This document shows positions 23,937 through 32,132 of a stretch of 33,306 nucleotides of DNA, one piece after another. Within the stretch, counting starts at the first letter, position 1. Each line of letters begins with the position of its first letter. Both the position numbers and the translations under genes were made by a program. Origin of the DNA: an uncultured SAR86 cluster bacterium (GTDB lineage: Bacteria > Pseudomonadota > Gammaproteobacteria > Magnimaribacterales > D2472); NCBI GenBank assembly GCA_902627055.1, contig CACOHS010000010.1, forward strand, positions 1-33,306, written 5' to 3'. The notes under the pieces are model-generated. The model searched no databases. It was not told where the DNA came from and saw nothing but the letters and a program-made list of their open reading frames with translations.

Positions 23937-24533
23937 TTATAGGCTCGCTGAAATTGAAAAGAGGATTCCATCTTCATCACCAGTTCCGTAACCCTCATCA
24001 GTCATGTCGTACATGGTTAGCCCACATTCATATGAACCGCATGCAAAACCATAGCTTAAAGTGACATTATCGCTAACATCATCGTAAGTGCCATATGAAA
24101 TGGATACAGGACCAATTCCATATGAAACTTCTGTGTAATCTGGAGCACCATCTTGACCAGAAGCAAAGAATAAGCCTAAATCACCAAAGGAAAGACCTAA
24201 ATAGATTTCTTCAAAATCTAATCCTGTTTGATTTTCAGGATAATCGAATGCAATGTAACCAATATCAACGCCTACATCGCCTAGAGAAAAGCCATAGCCA
24301 GCGTAGTAATCTAACTCACTTCCAGCACCATCGTTAAAATTAACATTTGATCCCCATAGACCAGCGTAAAAACCACCTTCAGCTTCGAAGTCAAATCCAC
24401 CTTGAATTGCAGGTCCATCACTTTGAGTCATACCTCTCCAGACATAATCTGAGGTGAATGCTACATTTGCACTTACTGCTGCAAAAGAGGGTATAGAAAG
24501 AACACCTATAAATAATAATAATAATCGTTTCAT
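23937..24533 (-). CDS. TorF family putative porin
   Basis: This protein of about 198 aa has a signal peptide (KRLLLLFIGVLSIPSFA) and a mature start AVSANVAFTSDYVWRGMTQS, the hallmark of the TorF/Gcw_chp outer-membrane family. Repeating beta-strand patterns follow (GGFYAGLWGSNVNF, ELDYYAGYGFSLG, SYGIGPVSISYGTYDD), ending SISASL. Members are predicted small outer-membrane barrels often encoded beside glnK-amtB, which suggests help in ammonium or nitrogen-compound entry; no activity is proven here. ATG 24533 is chosen because AGGAGA lies just upstream; a start 10 codons earlier at 24563 would remove this and place the start at the predicted transcription start. Confidence 0.88.
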   Translation of the reverse strand: MKRLLLLFIGVLSIPSFAAVSANVAFTSDYVWRGMTQSDGPAIQGGFDFEAEGGFYAGLWGSNVNFNDGAGSELDYYAGYGFSLGDVGVDIGYIAFDYPENQTGLDFEEIYLGLSFGDLGLFFASGQDGAPDYTEVSYGIGPVSISYGTYDDVSDNVTLSYGFACGSYECGLTMYDMTDEGYGTGDEDGILFSISASL

Positions 24534-24572
24534 AATTTCTCCTATGTTTTTATGAGTTTTCAATTTTATAAA

Positions 24573-24588
24573 TGCAATTATTATGCCA
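24573..24588 (-). promoter_or_regulatory. Sigma-54 (RpoN) promoter of torF-glnK-amtB
   Basis: The minus strand reads TGGCATAATAATTGCA, matching the -24/-12 consensus TGGCAC-N5-TTGCA with the exact GG-N10-GC spacing. Transcription would begin near 24562, about 29 nt before the torF ATG at 24533, leaving room for its AGGAGA site. The genes downstream are the classic NtrC/RpoN targets glnK-amtB. No clear NtrC site was found in the short divergent gap. Confidence 0.8.
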
Positions 24589-24634
24589 ATTATTTTTTAA
24601 GCTTTGAAAGCAAACATTTTTAAAAATAGCTAGG

Positions 24635-24640
24635 TATAAT
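24635..24640 (+). promoter_or_regulatory. -10 element of the HSD10-like gene
   Basis: A perfect TATAAT precedes the ATG at 24666 by 25 nt, with AAAGGAGA (24652-24659) as a strong ribosome-binding site. The -35 region is weak. The promoter faces away from the sigma-54 site of the divergent operon. Confidence 0.5.
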
Positions 24641-24665
24641 TTCATATGATTAAAGGAGATTATCA

Positions 24666-25436
24666 ATGGAATTAAAAGATAAAGTTATAGCAATAACAGG
24701 CGGCGCGTCAGGTTTGGGTGAAGCATCAACCAGACATTTTGTATCTCAAGGATCAAAAGTAATGATTTTAGATATAAATGATGATAACGCTAAAGCAATC
24801 TGTGATGAGTTGGGCGATGAGAATGTTAAATATGTAAATACTAACATCATGGAAGAGGATCCTGTGAAGGAAGCTATGGCAAAAATTGAGAAAGATTTTG
24901 GTAAATTACATGTTGCAATTAACTGTGCAGGAACTGGATATGGAGCAAGAATTATAGGCAAAGATGCACCTCATCCATTGGATCATTTTAAGTTTATTAT
25001 TGATTTAAATTTAGTTGGGACATTTAACGTAATGCGTTTAGCTGCTGAACTTATGGACAAAAACGAGGCTGGCGAAGATGGTGAAAAGGGTGTAATAATA
25101 AACACCGCATCTATAGCTGGCTACGAAGGACAGATCGGACAATCAGCCTACAGTGCATCAAAGGCTGGTGTCATTGGATTAACTCTAACTGCGGCAAGAG
25201 ATCTTGCAAGACATGGAATAAGGGTTAATACCATTGCCCCAGGAATTTTTGATACTCCACTTATGAAATTGGCGCCTGAAAAAGTAAGAGATCCATTGTT
25301 AGAATCAACTCAATTCCCTCATAGATTTGGCATCCCTTCTGAGTTTGGCAATCTTGCTGCACACATAGTTGAAAATACATACTTAAATGGTGAAACAATA
25401 AGACTTGATTCAGCCATGAGAATGAAGCCAAGATAA
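24666..25436 (+). CDS. 3-hydroxyacyl-CoA dehydrogenase type-2-like SDR
   Basis: This 256-aa SDR resembles the HSD17B10/type-2 3-hydroxyacyl-CoA dehydrogenase branch: AITGGASGLGEAS near residue 10, LDIND (NAD preference), NCAGTGYGARIIGKD with the branch-typical loop, NTASIAGYEGQIGQSAYSASK carrying catalytic Ser, Tyr and Lys, and APGIFDTPLM, FPHRFGIPSEFG and GETIRLDSAMRM near the end. It should oxidise 3-hydroxyacyl-CoA (often branched or steroid-like) with NAD+. Its stop shares a base with the ATG of the reductase gene that follows (TAATG), so the two form an operon. Confidence 0.9.
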   Translation: MELKDKVIAITGGASGLGEASTRHFVSQGSKVMILDINDDNAKAICDELGDENVKYVNTNIMEEDPVKEAMAKIEKDFGKLHVAINCAGTGYGARIIGKDAPHPLDHFKFIIDLNLVGTFNVMRLAAELMDKNEAGEDGEKGVIINTASIAGYEGQIGQSAYSASKAGVIGLTLTAARDLARHGIRVNTIAPGIFDTPLMKLAPEKVRDPLLESTQFPHRFGIPSEFGNLAAHIVENTYLNGETIRLDSAMRMKPR

Positions 25437-26419
25437 TGAAATACTCAGCATATTATGTTGAGGAAAATGATGGAGTATTTTCAGCCTCAATCTCAGAATT
25501 GGAGCTTCAAAAACCGGAAGATGGTTTTGTTCAGATAAGAGTATCTCATTCATCTCTTAACTATAAAGATGCATTGTCAGCATCAGGCAATAAAGGAGTG
25601 ACTAGAAATTACCCATTTGTTCCAGGAATTGATGCTGCAGGAAAGATTGCTGATGCAAACTCCTCACATTTTATAGATGGTGATGAAGTTATTGTGACTG
25701 GTTACGATATGGGGATGAATACCCCAGGTGGTTTTGGAGAGTACATCAATGTGCCGGCCAAGTGGGTAGTAAAAAAGCCAAAGAATTTATCAACTCTTGA
25801 AGCCATGTCTATTGGAACAGCTGGATTAACTGCAGCAGCGAGTGTACTAAAAATTCATGAGTCATCAGAAAATTCAGATCTCCCTGTTTTAGTTTCCGGA
25901 GCAACAGGAGGCGTTGGTTCTATTGCCGTAATGTTAATTTCCATGCTCGGTAAAGAGGTTTCAGCATTAACTGGAAAGTCCTCATCAACTGATTTTCTTA
26001 AATCAATTGGAGCATCAAATATAATTATGCGAGATGATTATTTACAAACCGATACAAAAGCTTTGGAAAGAGCATCATTTTCATCAGCAATCGATACGGT
26101 AGGTGGAAAAATATTGAGTAAAATGCTCCCTCAAATTTCCCCTCATGGAGTAGTGGCATGTTGTGGGAATGTTGCAGGTATAGAAGTTAATACAACAGTG
26201 TTTCCATTCATTTTAAGGGGCTTAACCTTAGCTGGTATAGATTCTGCAGAATCACCAATAGAATTTAAAACCAGTATTTGGAACAAATTTGCTGATGAGT
26301 GGAAGCTAGATCTTTCATCATTGATTAAAATTGTTACGAAGGAAGATTTACAGCAAGAGATTGATCTTATATTGAAAGGTGGACAACAAGGAAGAGTGGT
26401 ACTAGAACATGGAGAGTAG
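25436..26419 (+). CDS. acuI: AcuI/YhdH-type acryloyl-CoA reductase (MDR family)
   Basis: This 327-aa zinc-independent medium-chain reductase belongs to the YhdH/AcuI branch: VSHSSLNYKDALSASGNKGVTRNYPFVPGIDAAG is spread over residues 42-75, and it has VTGYDMGMNTPGGFGEY, the AMSIGTAGLTAA motif, the NADPH-binding VSGATGGVGSIAV, and GIDSAESP in the C-terminal half. AcuI reduces acryloyl-CoA to propionyl-CoA with NADPH and detoxifies acrylate formed from DMSP; E. coli YhdH has the same activity. In a marine setting a link to DMSP or propionate-type metabolism is possible, but no DMSP lyase is seen here. Confidence 0.85.
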   Translation: MKYSAYYVEENDGVFSASISELELQKPEDGFVQIRVSHSSLNYKDALSASGNKGVTRNYPFVPGIDAAGKIADANSSHFIDGDEVIVTGYDMGMNTPGGFGEYINVPAKWVVKKPKNLSTLEAMSIGTAGLTAAASVLKIHESSENSDLPVLVSGATGGVGSIAVMLISMLGKEVSALTGKSSSTDFLKSIGASNIIMRDDYLQTDTKALERASFSSAIDTVGGKILSKMLPQISPHGVVACCGNVAGIEVNTTVFPFILRGLTLAGIDSAESPIEFKTSIWNKFADEWKLDLSSLIKIVTKEDLQQEIDLILKGGQQGRVVLEHGE

Positions 26420-26421
26420 TT

Positions 26422-26553
26422 ATGGCAGATAAATATGATGAGTATTTTGAATCCCAAGAAGCAAATGATGACAGTAAATCAGATGCAAGAGTTGCATTAA
26501 TTTTGATTGCAGCTTTTGTAGCAGGAATGATTTTTTGGATTTCCGGACAGTAA
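26422..26553 (+). CDS. 43-aa single-span membrane protein, hypothetical
   Basis: This short ORF starts at ATG 26422 with GGAGAG 5 nt upstream and ends TAA 26553, exactly filling the gap between acuI and the convergent trxB. The N-terminal half is hydrophilic and acidic (MADKYDEYFESQEANDDSKS); the C-terminal half is one hydrophobic helix (VALILIAAFVAGMIFWISG). No family is recognised. The good ribosome-binding site, 2-nt spacing from acuI and exact fit between neighbours argue that it is a real tail-anchored small protein. Confidence 0.6.
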   Translation: MADKYDEYFESQEANDDSKSDARVALILIAAFVAGMIFWISGQ

Positions 26554-27522
<969 letters not shown>

Positions 27523-27555
27523 TTATCTTTTCTAACTAAATAACTTATATCTCAA

Positions 27556-27577
27556 TATAATATTAAATAAACAGGAG
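27556..27577 (+). promoter_or_regulatory. -10 and ribosome-binding site of ftsK
   Basis: TATAAT (27556-27561) is followed by AGGAG (27573-27577). The Shine-Dalgarno is placed for a start near 27584, where the in-frame codons are ATC ATC GTT AAA AAA; no ATG, GTG or TTG is available there. The first canonical in-frame start is TTG at 27611, 33 nt from the AGGAG. Confidence 0.5.
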
Positions 27578-27610
27578 ATAATCATCGTTAAAAAACAAGA
27601 GCAATCAAAC

Positions 27611-29911
27611 TTGCCAATTGGAACATTAAAAAATGTATTTGCATTTTTTTGTTTGGGCTCTATGTTGTACATTTTCATATCTCTTGTTTCTTATTCATCT
27701 CTAGACCCAAGCATGTCTTCTGTAAGCTCTCTATCAGGAGATATCCGAAATCTTGGTGGACCCTTTGGAGCTTATCTTTCTGATGCCTTATTTTCAGTTA
27801 TTGGTATAGGCGCATATTTGTTTTTAACCGTCATATCCTTTGCAGCAGTCAAAGCTCTTTTTTTCTATCAACGAACTGATAGTTTTCATAAAGCTATTCA
27901 AATTACCTCAGCAATTTTTTTAATTTCTTCATTTTCAGCTTTATGCGAGTTTTATTATTCAGGTGACTATTTCCCACAATCTTCATCTGGTGGATTGGTT
28001 GGCAATTTAATATTTGCCAACCTCTCAAATATTTTTGGTGTTGTTGGTTCGTTAATATTTATTGTAATTTTTTTTCTTGCTTCAATATCTCTGACTTTTT
28101 CATTTTCATGGTTATCAGTAATGGATGCGTTTGGTAAAGGCTCTAAATATTTTTTCCAAGAATTTTCTTCTCAACTTACTCGTCTAGCTAAATTTATTTT
28201 TAATTCTTTGAGATTAATTGATGTATCAAAATTCAAACCAGCCGATAAAATTGTATCTGAGCGCTCTGTTGAGGAGGCTAAACCCAGGGAGCTTAATTTA
28301 CCTAAGGCATCTAAATCAACTCAAGAAGATGTTAAATCTGATGAAATTTCAAAACCATCAATTAAATCTGAACCGCAAAAAATTGAATCTACTTCTTCAT
28401 CGACTGTTTTTAAATCTAAAGATAAAAATTTGAATCAAGAGATGCCATCAACTGATCTTCTTGACAGAGTTCTTGATGATGGATCTTCTCTTACAAAAGA
28501 GCAGCTTGATGAAGTTGCAGATAGACTAGAGATTAAACTTCAAGAATTTGGAATAGAGGCATCTGTTGTTTCTGTAATTCCAGGACCGGTTGTAACACGA
28601 TTTGAAATTCAGCCTGCTCCAGGGACAAAAGCAAGCAAAATAACAAATATAGCCCAAGATATTGCTAGATCACTCGCTGTAAGTAGTGTTCGAGTTGTTG
28701 AGGTGATACCAGGAAAGTCAGTCGTGGGAATTGAAATACCTAATACAAACAGAAAAATGGTTCGTTTAACTGAAATACTTTCCTCTGACACATTTAATAA
28801 TGCACATTCACCACTTTCAATGGCTCTAGGTCATGATATAGCTGGTAAACCAATAGTCGTTAATCTAGAAAAAATGCCACATTTATTAGTTGCTGGCACT
28901 ACTGGGTCAGGTAAGTCGGTTGGATTAAATGCAATGTTGCTAAGTTTATTATTTAAATCAGATCCTGAGACTGTTCGTTTGATAATGATAGATCCTAAAA
29001 TACTTGAACTTTCTGTATACGAAGGCATACCACACCTTTTAACCCCGGTTATTACCGATATGAATGATGCATCGAATGGTTTGAGGTGGTGTGTCGCTGA
29101 AATGGATAGACGTTATAAATTAATGTCTCAAATGGGAGTTAGAGGTCTTTCAGCTTTTAATCAGAAAGTAGCTGAAGCTAATGCAGCAGGTAAACCACTC
29201 TTTGATCCATTTCAAGAGGACGAGGAAATTCCCCTTGAAGAATTACCTTCTATTGTAGTGGTTGTAGATGAATTTGCAGACATGATTATGATAGTTGGTA
29301 AAAAAGTGGAACATCTCATTGCACGAATTGCACAAAAGGCAAGGGCTGCTGGAATTCATTTAATTCTGGCAACTCAAAGACCGTCGGTTGATGTTATCAC
29401 CGGACTTATTAAAGCTAATATTCCATCAAGAATTGCATTTCAAGTATCCTCTAAGATTGATTCAAGAACTATTCTTGATCAAGGAGGAGCAGAGCAGCTT
29501 CTTGGAGCAGGTGATATGTTATACCTCCCAGCAGGACAGGGTGTTCCAGAGCGTGTTCATGGAGCATTTGTCGGCGATGATGAGGTTCACAGAGTTGTTG
29601 ATAGTTGGAGACAAAAATCCGAGCCTAATTATTTGGATGAGATAACCTCTGATATGCAAGAAACAGGACCAATTCCAGGTTGGTCTGATGCAGATAATTC
29701 AGATTTATCTGATGAAAATGATGAACTTTATGATGAAGCAGTTAGTTTTGTAATAGAATCTAGAAGAGCATCAATTTCTGCCGTTCAACGAAAATTAAGA
29801 ATTGGATATAACCGTGCAGCTAGAATAATAGAAGCAATGGAAATGGCTGGACTAGTTTCCGAAATGAGCAGCAATGGTAGCCGAGAAGTTTTGGTTCCCA
29901 AGCAGCAATGA
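27611..29911 (+). CDS. ftsK: DNA translocase FtsK
   Basis: The protein has an N-terminal membrane domain of about four helices over the first 190 residues, a Ser/Lys-rich linker near 200-290, and the motor: an alpha domain ([19 protein letters not shown]), Walker A GTTGSGKS near 428-435, Walker [11 protein letters not shown] near 550, and [22 protein letters not shown]-terminal gamma winged helix ([20 protein letters not shown]) reads KOPS-type DNA signals. It pumps DNA at the septum to finish chromosome segregation. TTG 27611 is the first canonical start, but the coding frame and a good ribosome-binding site extend to about 27584 (IVKKQEQSN), suggesting an ATC start or a base error there. 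The linker is short. Confidence 0.95.
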   Translation: MPIGTLKNVFAFFCLGSMLYIFISLVSYSSLDPSMSSVSSLSGDIRNLGGPFGAYLSDALFSVIGIGAYLFLTVISFAAVKALFFYQRTDSFHKAIQITSAIFLISSFSALCEFYYSGDYFPQSSSGGLVGNLIFANLSNIFGVVGSLIFIVIFFLASISLTFSFSWLSVMDAFGKGSKYFFQEFSSQLTRLAKFIFNSLRLIDVSKFKPADKIVSERSVEEAKPRELNLPKASKSTQEDVKSDEISKPSIKSEPQKIESTSSSTVFKSKDKNLNQEMPSTDLLDRVLDDGSSLTKEQLDEVADRLEIKLQEFGIEASVVSVIPGPVVTRFEIQPAPGTKASKITNIAQDIARSLAVSSVRVVEVIPGKSVVGIEIPNTNRKMVRLTEILSSDTFNNAHSPLSMALGHDIAGKPIVVNLEKMPHLLVAGTTGSGKSVGLNAMLLSLLFKSDPETVRLIMIDPKILELSVYEGIPHLLTPVITDMNDASNGLRWCVAEMDRRYKLMSQMGVRGLSAFNQKVAEANAAGKPLFDPFQEDEEIPLEELPSIVVVVDEFADMIMIVGKKVEHLIARIAQKARAAGIHLILATQRPSVDVITGLIKANIPSRIAFQVSSKIDSRTILDQGGAEQLLGAGDMLYLPAGQGVPERVHGAFVGDDEVHRVVDSWRQKSEPNYLDEITSDMQETGPIPGWSDADNSDLSDENDELYDEAVSFVIESRRASISAVQRKLRIGYNRAARIIEAMEMAGLVSEMSSNGSREVLVPKQQ

Positions 29912-30420
29912 TTGCCCGCTTAATTTTAATTGTATTTGCTATTAATTTTTCAGTTTTAGCTGATGATGACAAAATTTCATTATCATTACTTAATGCCGAG
30001 CTTAAAAAAAATTATGCATTTGTAGAGAGATCTTTAAATAAGTCCCAAATGAAGATTGAAAATTCTTCAGGAAAAATATTTTTTGATGAAACTGGAATCA
30101 CAATAAATGTTCTAACTCCATTTAAAGAAAACTATAGAATCGAAGGCGGCATGATCGAGATTCATGATTTGTTCTTAGATCAAAAGCAACTCATAAATGT
30201 TGAACAGGCAAACAATTTTTTTCTTAATATTTTAATTGAAGGCATTGATGAAAATAATCCATTATACAGAGCAAACATTGTTAATAATGACATAATAGAA
30301 ATTATGTCTACTGAGCAGAGTACTTTGGTTAGTTTTTTATTCTTTAAAAATAGACTTGAACTTATTAGATATACAGACTCCATTGGAGTAGAGCACGGAA
30401 TAGAACTAAGACCATTATGA
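29908..30420 (+). CDS. lolA: LolA-like outer-membrane lipoprotein carrier protein
   Basis: This 170-aa protein has a signal peptide ([16 protein letters not shown], cleavage after Ala18) and a mature part of beta-strands compatible with the LolA fold ([50 protein letters not shown]). Sequence identity is weak by eye, and the call leans on its place between ftsK and serS, where lolA sits in many gammaproteobacteria. LolA carries lipoproteins through the periplasm from LolCDE to LolB. It begins by ATGA overlap with ftsK and ends by ATGA overlap with crcB. It is about 15 residues shorter than mature E. coli LolA. Confidence 0.75.
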   Translation: MIARLILIVFAINFSVLADDDKISLSLLNAELKKNYAFVERSLNKSQMKIENSSGKIFFDETGITINVLTPFKENYRIEGGMIEIHDLFLDQKQLINVEQANNFFLNILIEGIDENNPLYRANIVNNDIIEIMSTEQSTLVSFLFFKNRLELIRYTDSIGVEHGIELRPL

Positions 30421-30785
30421 CGACAAAATTATTTTTGATAGCATTGGGTGGCTCATTAGGCGCTCCATTAAGATACTTAATTAATGATTCAATGAAAGAT
30501 TTTTATTTTTTTATGCTGCCCAGTGGAATAATGCTTGTTAATTTTATTGGATGTTTTTTTATTGGCATTGCGATGGCATATATTTCTGACTTTAAATCCA
30601 ATGCTTATTATTTGTTAATCGTTGGATTTCTTGGCTCTTTTACAACAATGTCAGCCTTCTCACAGCAAACAATTGAATTGCTATACAATGGAAAAGAATT
30701 AAACGCTTTAATCTATGTTTTAGTTTCAATAATTACATGCTTAGTAGGAACATTTTTAGCTTTTTCATTGTTTAAGACATCTTAA
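30417..30785 (+). CDS. crcB: Fluoride channel CrcB/FluC
   Basis: This 122-aa protein with four hydrophobic segments matches CrcB: GGSLGAPLRYLIND at the N-terminus, LVNFIGCFFIGIAMAY, and VGFLGSFTTMSAFSQQTIELL with the conserved Gly-x-x-Gly-x-x-Thr-Thr-x-Ser-x-Phe pattern. It exports fluoride as a dual-topology dimer. It is translated by ATGA overlap with lolA and lies 4 nt before serS. No fluoride riboswitch is possible here because the gene has no leader of its own. Confidence 0.95.
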   Translation: MTTKLFLIALGGSLGAPLRYLINDSMKDFYFFMLPSGIMLVNFIGCFFIGIAMAYISDFKSNAYYLLIVGFLGSFTTMSAFSQQTIELLYNGKELNALIYVLVSIITCLVGTFLAFSLFKTS

Positions 30786-30789
30786 AAAA

Positions 30790-32034
30790 ATGATTGATGC
30801 AAATTTAATAAAAAATAACTCTCAGATAGTTATTGATAATCTTAAATCCAGAAATTATGACTTAGATTATGAATTGTATGAAAGTTTAGAGTCTGATCGA
30901 AAAAAATATCAAACCGAAACTGAAAATTTACAAGCCGAGCGTAAAACACTTTCACAGGAATTTGGCATACTGAAAAAAGAAGGCAAGGACGATCCAGAGC
31001 TCAGTAAAAATATTGAGTCTGTTAACAATAATCTTGAAGTCTGCTCAAGTAAGTTAAATGAAGTTCAGCAAGCCTTAAAAGAATTTTTATTGGATATACC
31101 CAACTTATCAGATAAATCAGTTCCCATAGGCCTTAATGAGGCGAATAATTTAAAAATTAGGAAGCATGGTGAGCCTAAAATTTTAAACGGCATGGATCAT
31201 CTGGATATAACATCAATGATTGATACAGAATCAGCAAATCTCCTTGCCGGATCTCGTTTTGCAGTTCTGAAAGGAGAAATTGCAAAATTACAACGTGCAT
31301 TGATAGCTTTTATGTTAGATAAAGCTTCAGAGCACGGATACATAGAACATTATTTACCCATGATTTCAAACACGGATTCTTTAACCTCTACTGGTCAATT
31401 ACCAAAATTCTCAGATGATTTGTTTCAGCTTACTGATGATTATTATCTAATACCAACCGCTGAAGTGCCTTTAACTAATTTATTTAGAGACAAGATTCTA
31501 GATATTGATAAATTACCTTTAAAGCTAACTGCTCATACGAGTTGTTTTAGGTCTGAGGCGGGGAGTTATGGTAAAGATACAAAGGGATTAATCAGACAAC
31601 ATCAATTTGAAAAAGTTGAGCTAGTGCAGATTTGTCATCCAGATCATTCATTTGGAGCATTAGAGGAGCTTACTTCACATGCTGAAGCAGTTCTAATTGA
31701 GCTTAATCTTCCATATCAAGTTGTTGAATTATGCTCTGGAGATTTGGGCTTTTCTGCAGCCAAAACCTATGATCTTGAAGTTTGGATACCAAGCCAAGAA
31801 TCCTACAGAGAGATATCCTCATGCTCAAATTGTACTGATTTTCAGGCCAGAAGAGCTAAGATGAGATTTAAGGAAGAGGGTGCATCAAAATTTGTTCATA
31901 CGCTTAATGGTTCTGCGTTGGCTGCAGGTAGAGCTTTAATTGCAATTATTGAAAATAATTTTGATCAAAAAAGTAAAATTGCTATCCCAGAAGTACTTCA
32001 AGATTATACGAAGTTCTCACATATTGAAGTTTGA
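30790..32034 (+). CDS. serS: Seryl-tRNA synthetase
   Basis: This 414-aa class II synthetase has an N-terminal antiparallel coiled coil (about residues 30-100, rich in Glu/Lys/Gln) that holds the tRNA-Ser long arm. The catalytic core follows with motif 2 FRSEAGSYGKDTKGLIRQHQFEKVE (split over residues 253-277), YDLEVWIPSQ, REISSCSNCTDFQARR, and motif 3 LNGSALAAGRALIAI. It attaches serine to tRNA-Ser. The ATG at 30790 is preceded by an A-rich stretch with no clear ribosome-binding site, 4 nt after crcB. Confidence 0.97.
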   Translation: MIDANLIKNNSQIVIDNLKSRNYDLDYELYESLESDRKKYQTETENLQAERKTLSQEFGILKKEGKDDPELSKNIESVNNNLEVCSSKLNEVQQALKEFLLDIPNLSDKSVPIGLNEANNLKIRKHGEPKILNGMDHLDITSMIDTESANLLAGSRFAVLKGEIAKLQRALIAFMLDKASEHGYIEHYLPMISNTDSLTSTGQLPKFSDDLFQLTDDYYLIPTAEVPLTNLFRDKILDIDKLPLKLTAHTSCFRSEAGSYGKDTKGLIRQHQFEKVELVQICHPDHSFGALEELTSHAEAVLIELNLPYQVVELCSGDLGFSAAKTYDLEVWIPSQESYREISSCSNCTDFQARRAKMRFKEEGASKFVHTLNGSALAAGRALIAIIENNFDQKSKIAIPEVLQDYTKFSHIEV

Positions 32035-32041
32035 TCATAAA

Positions 32042-32057
32042 CTGCAAAATGTTGCAG
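32042..32057 (+). terminator. Weak stem-loop after serS
   Basis: CTGCAA (32042-32047), loop AATG, and TTGCAG (32052-32057) form a perfect 6-bp stem with a 4-nt loop, 7 nt after the serS stop. The following sequence (AATTGTTCCTTTTC) has only a broken T tract, so intrinsic termination would be inefficient; it might only stabilise the mRNA end. Confidence 0.35.
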
Positions 32058-32132
32058 AATTGTTCCTTTTCATAATCATCAAACAGGTATAGAATTAATC
32101 TATCGTCTTTATTTTAATTTTTAGAGGGAAAT

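Noticed and set aside
24534-24563. Upstream ATG for the TorF protein
   Set aside because: It lies at the predicted sigma-54 transcription start and adds a charged extension before the signal peptide; ATG 24533 has AGGAGA upstream.
24602-24612. Short inverted repeat CTTTG/AAAGC-type near the divergent promoters
   Set aside because: The arms are only about 5 bp with almost no loop and match no known operator; expected often in AT-rich DNA.
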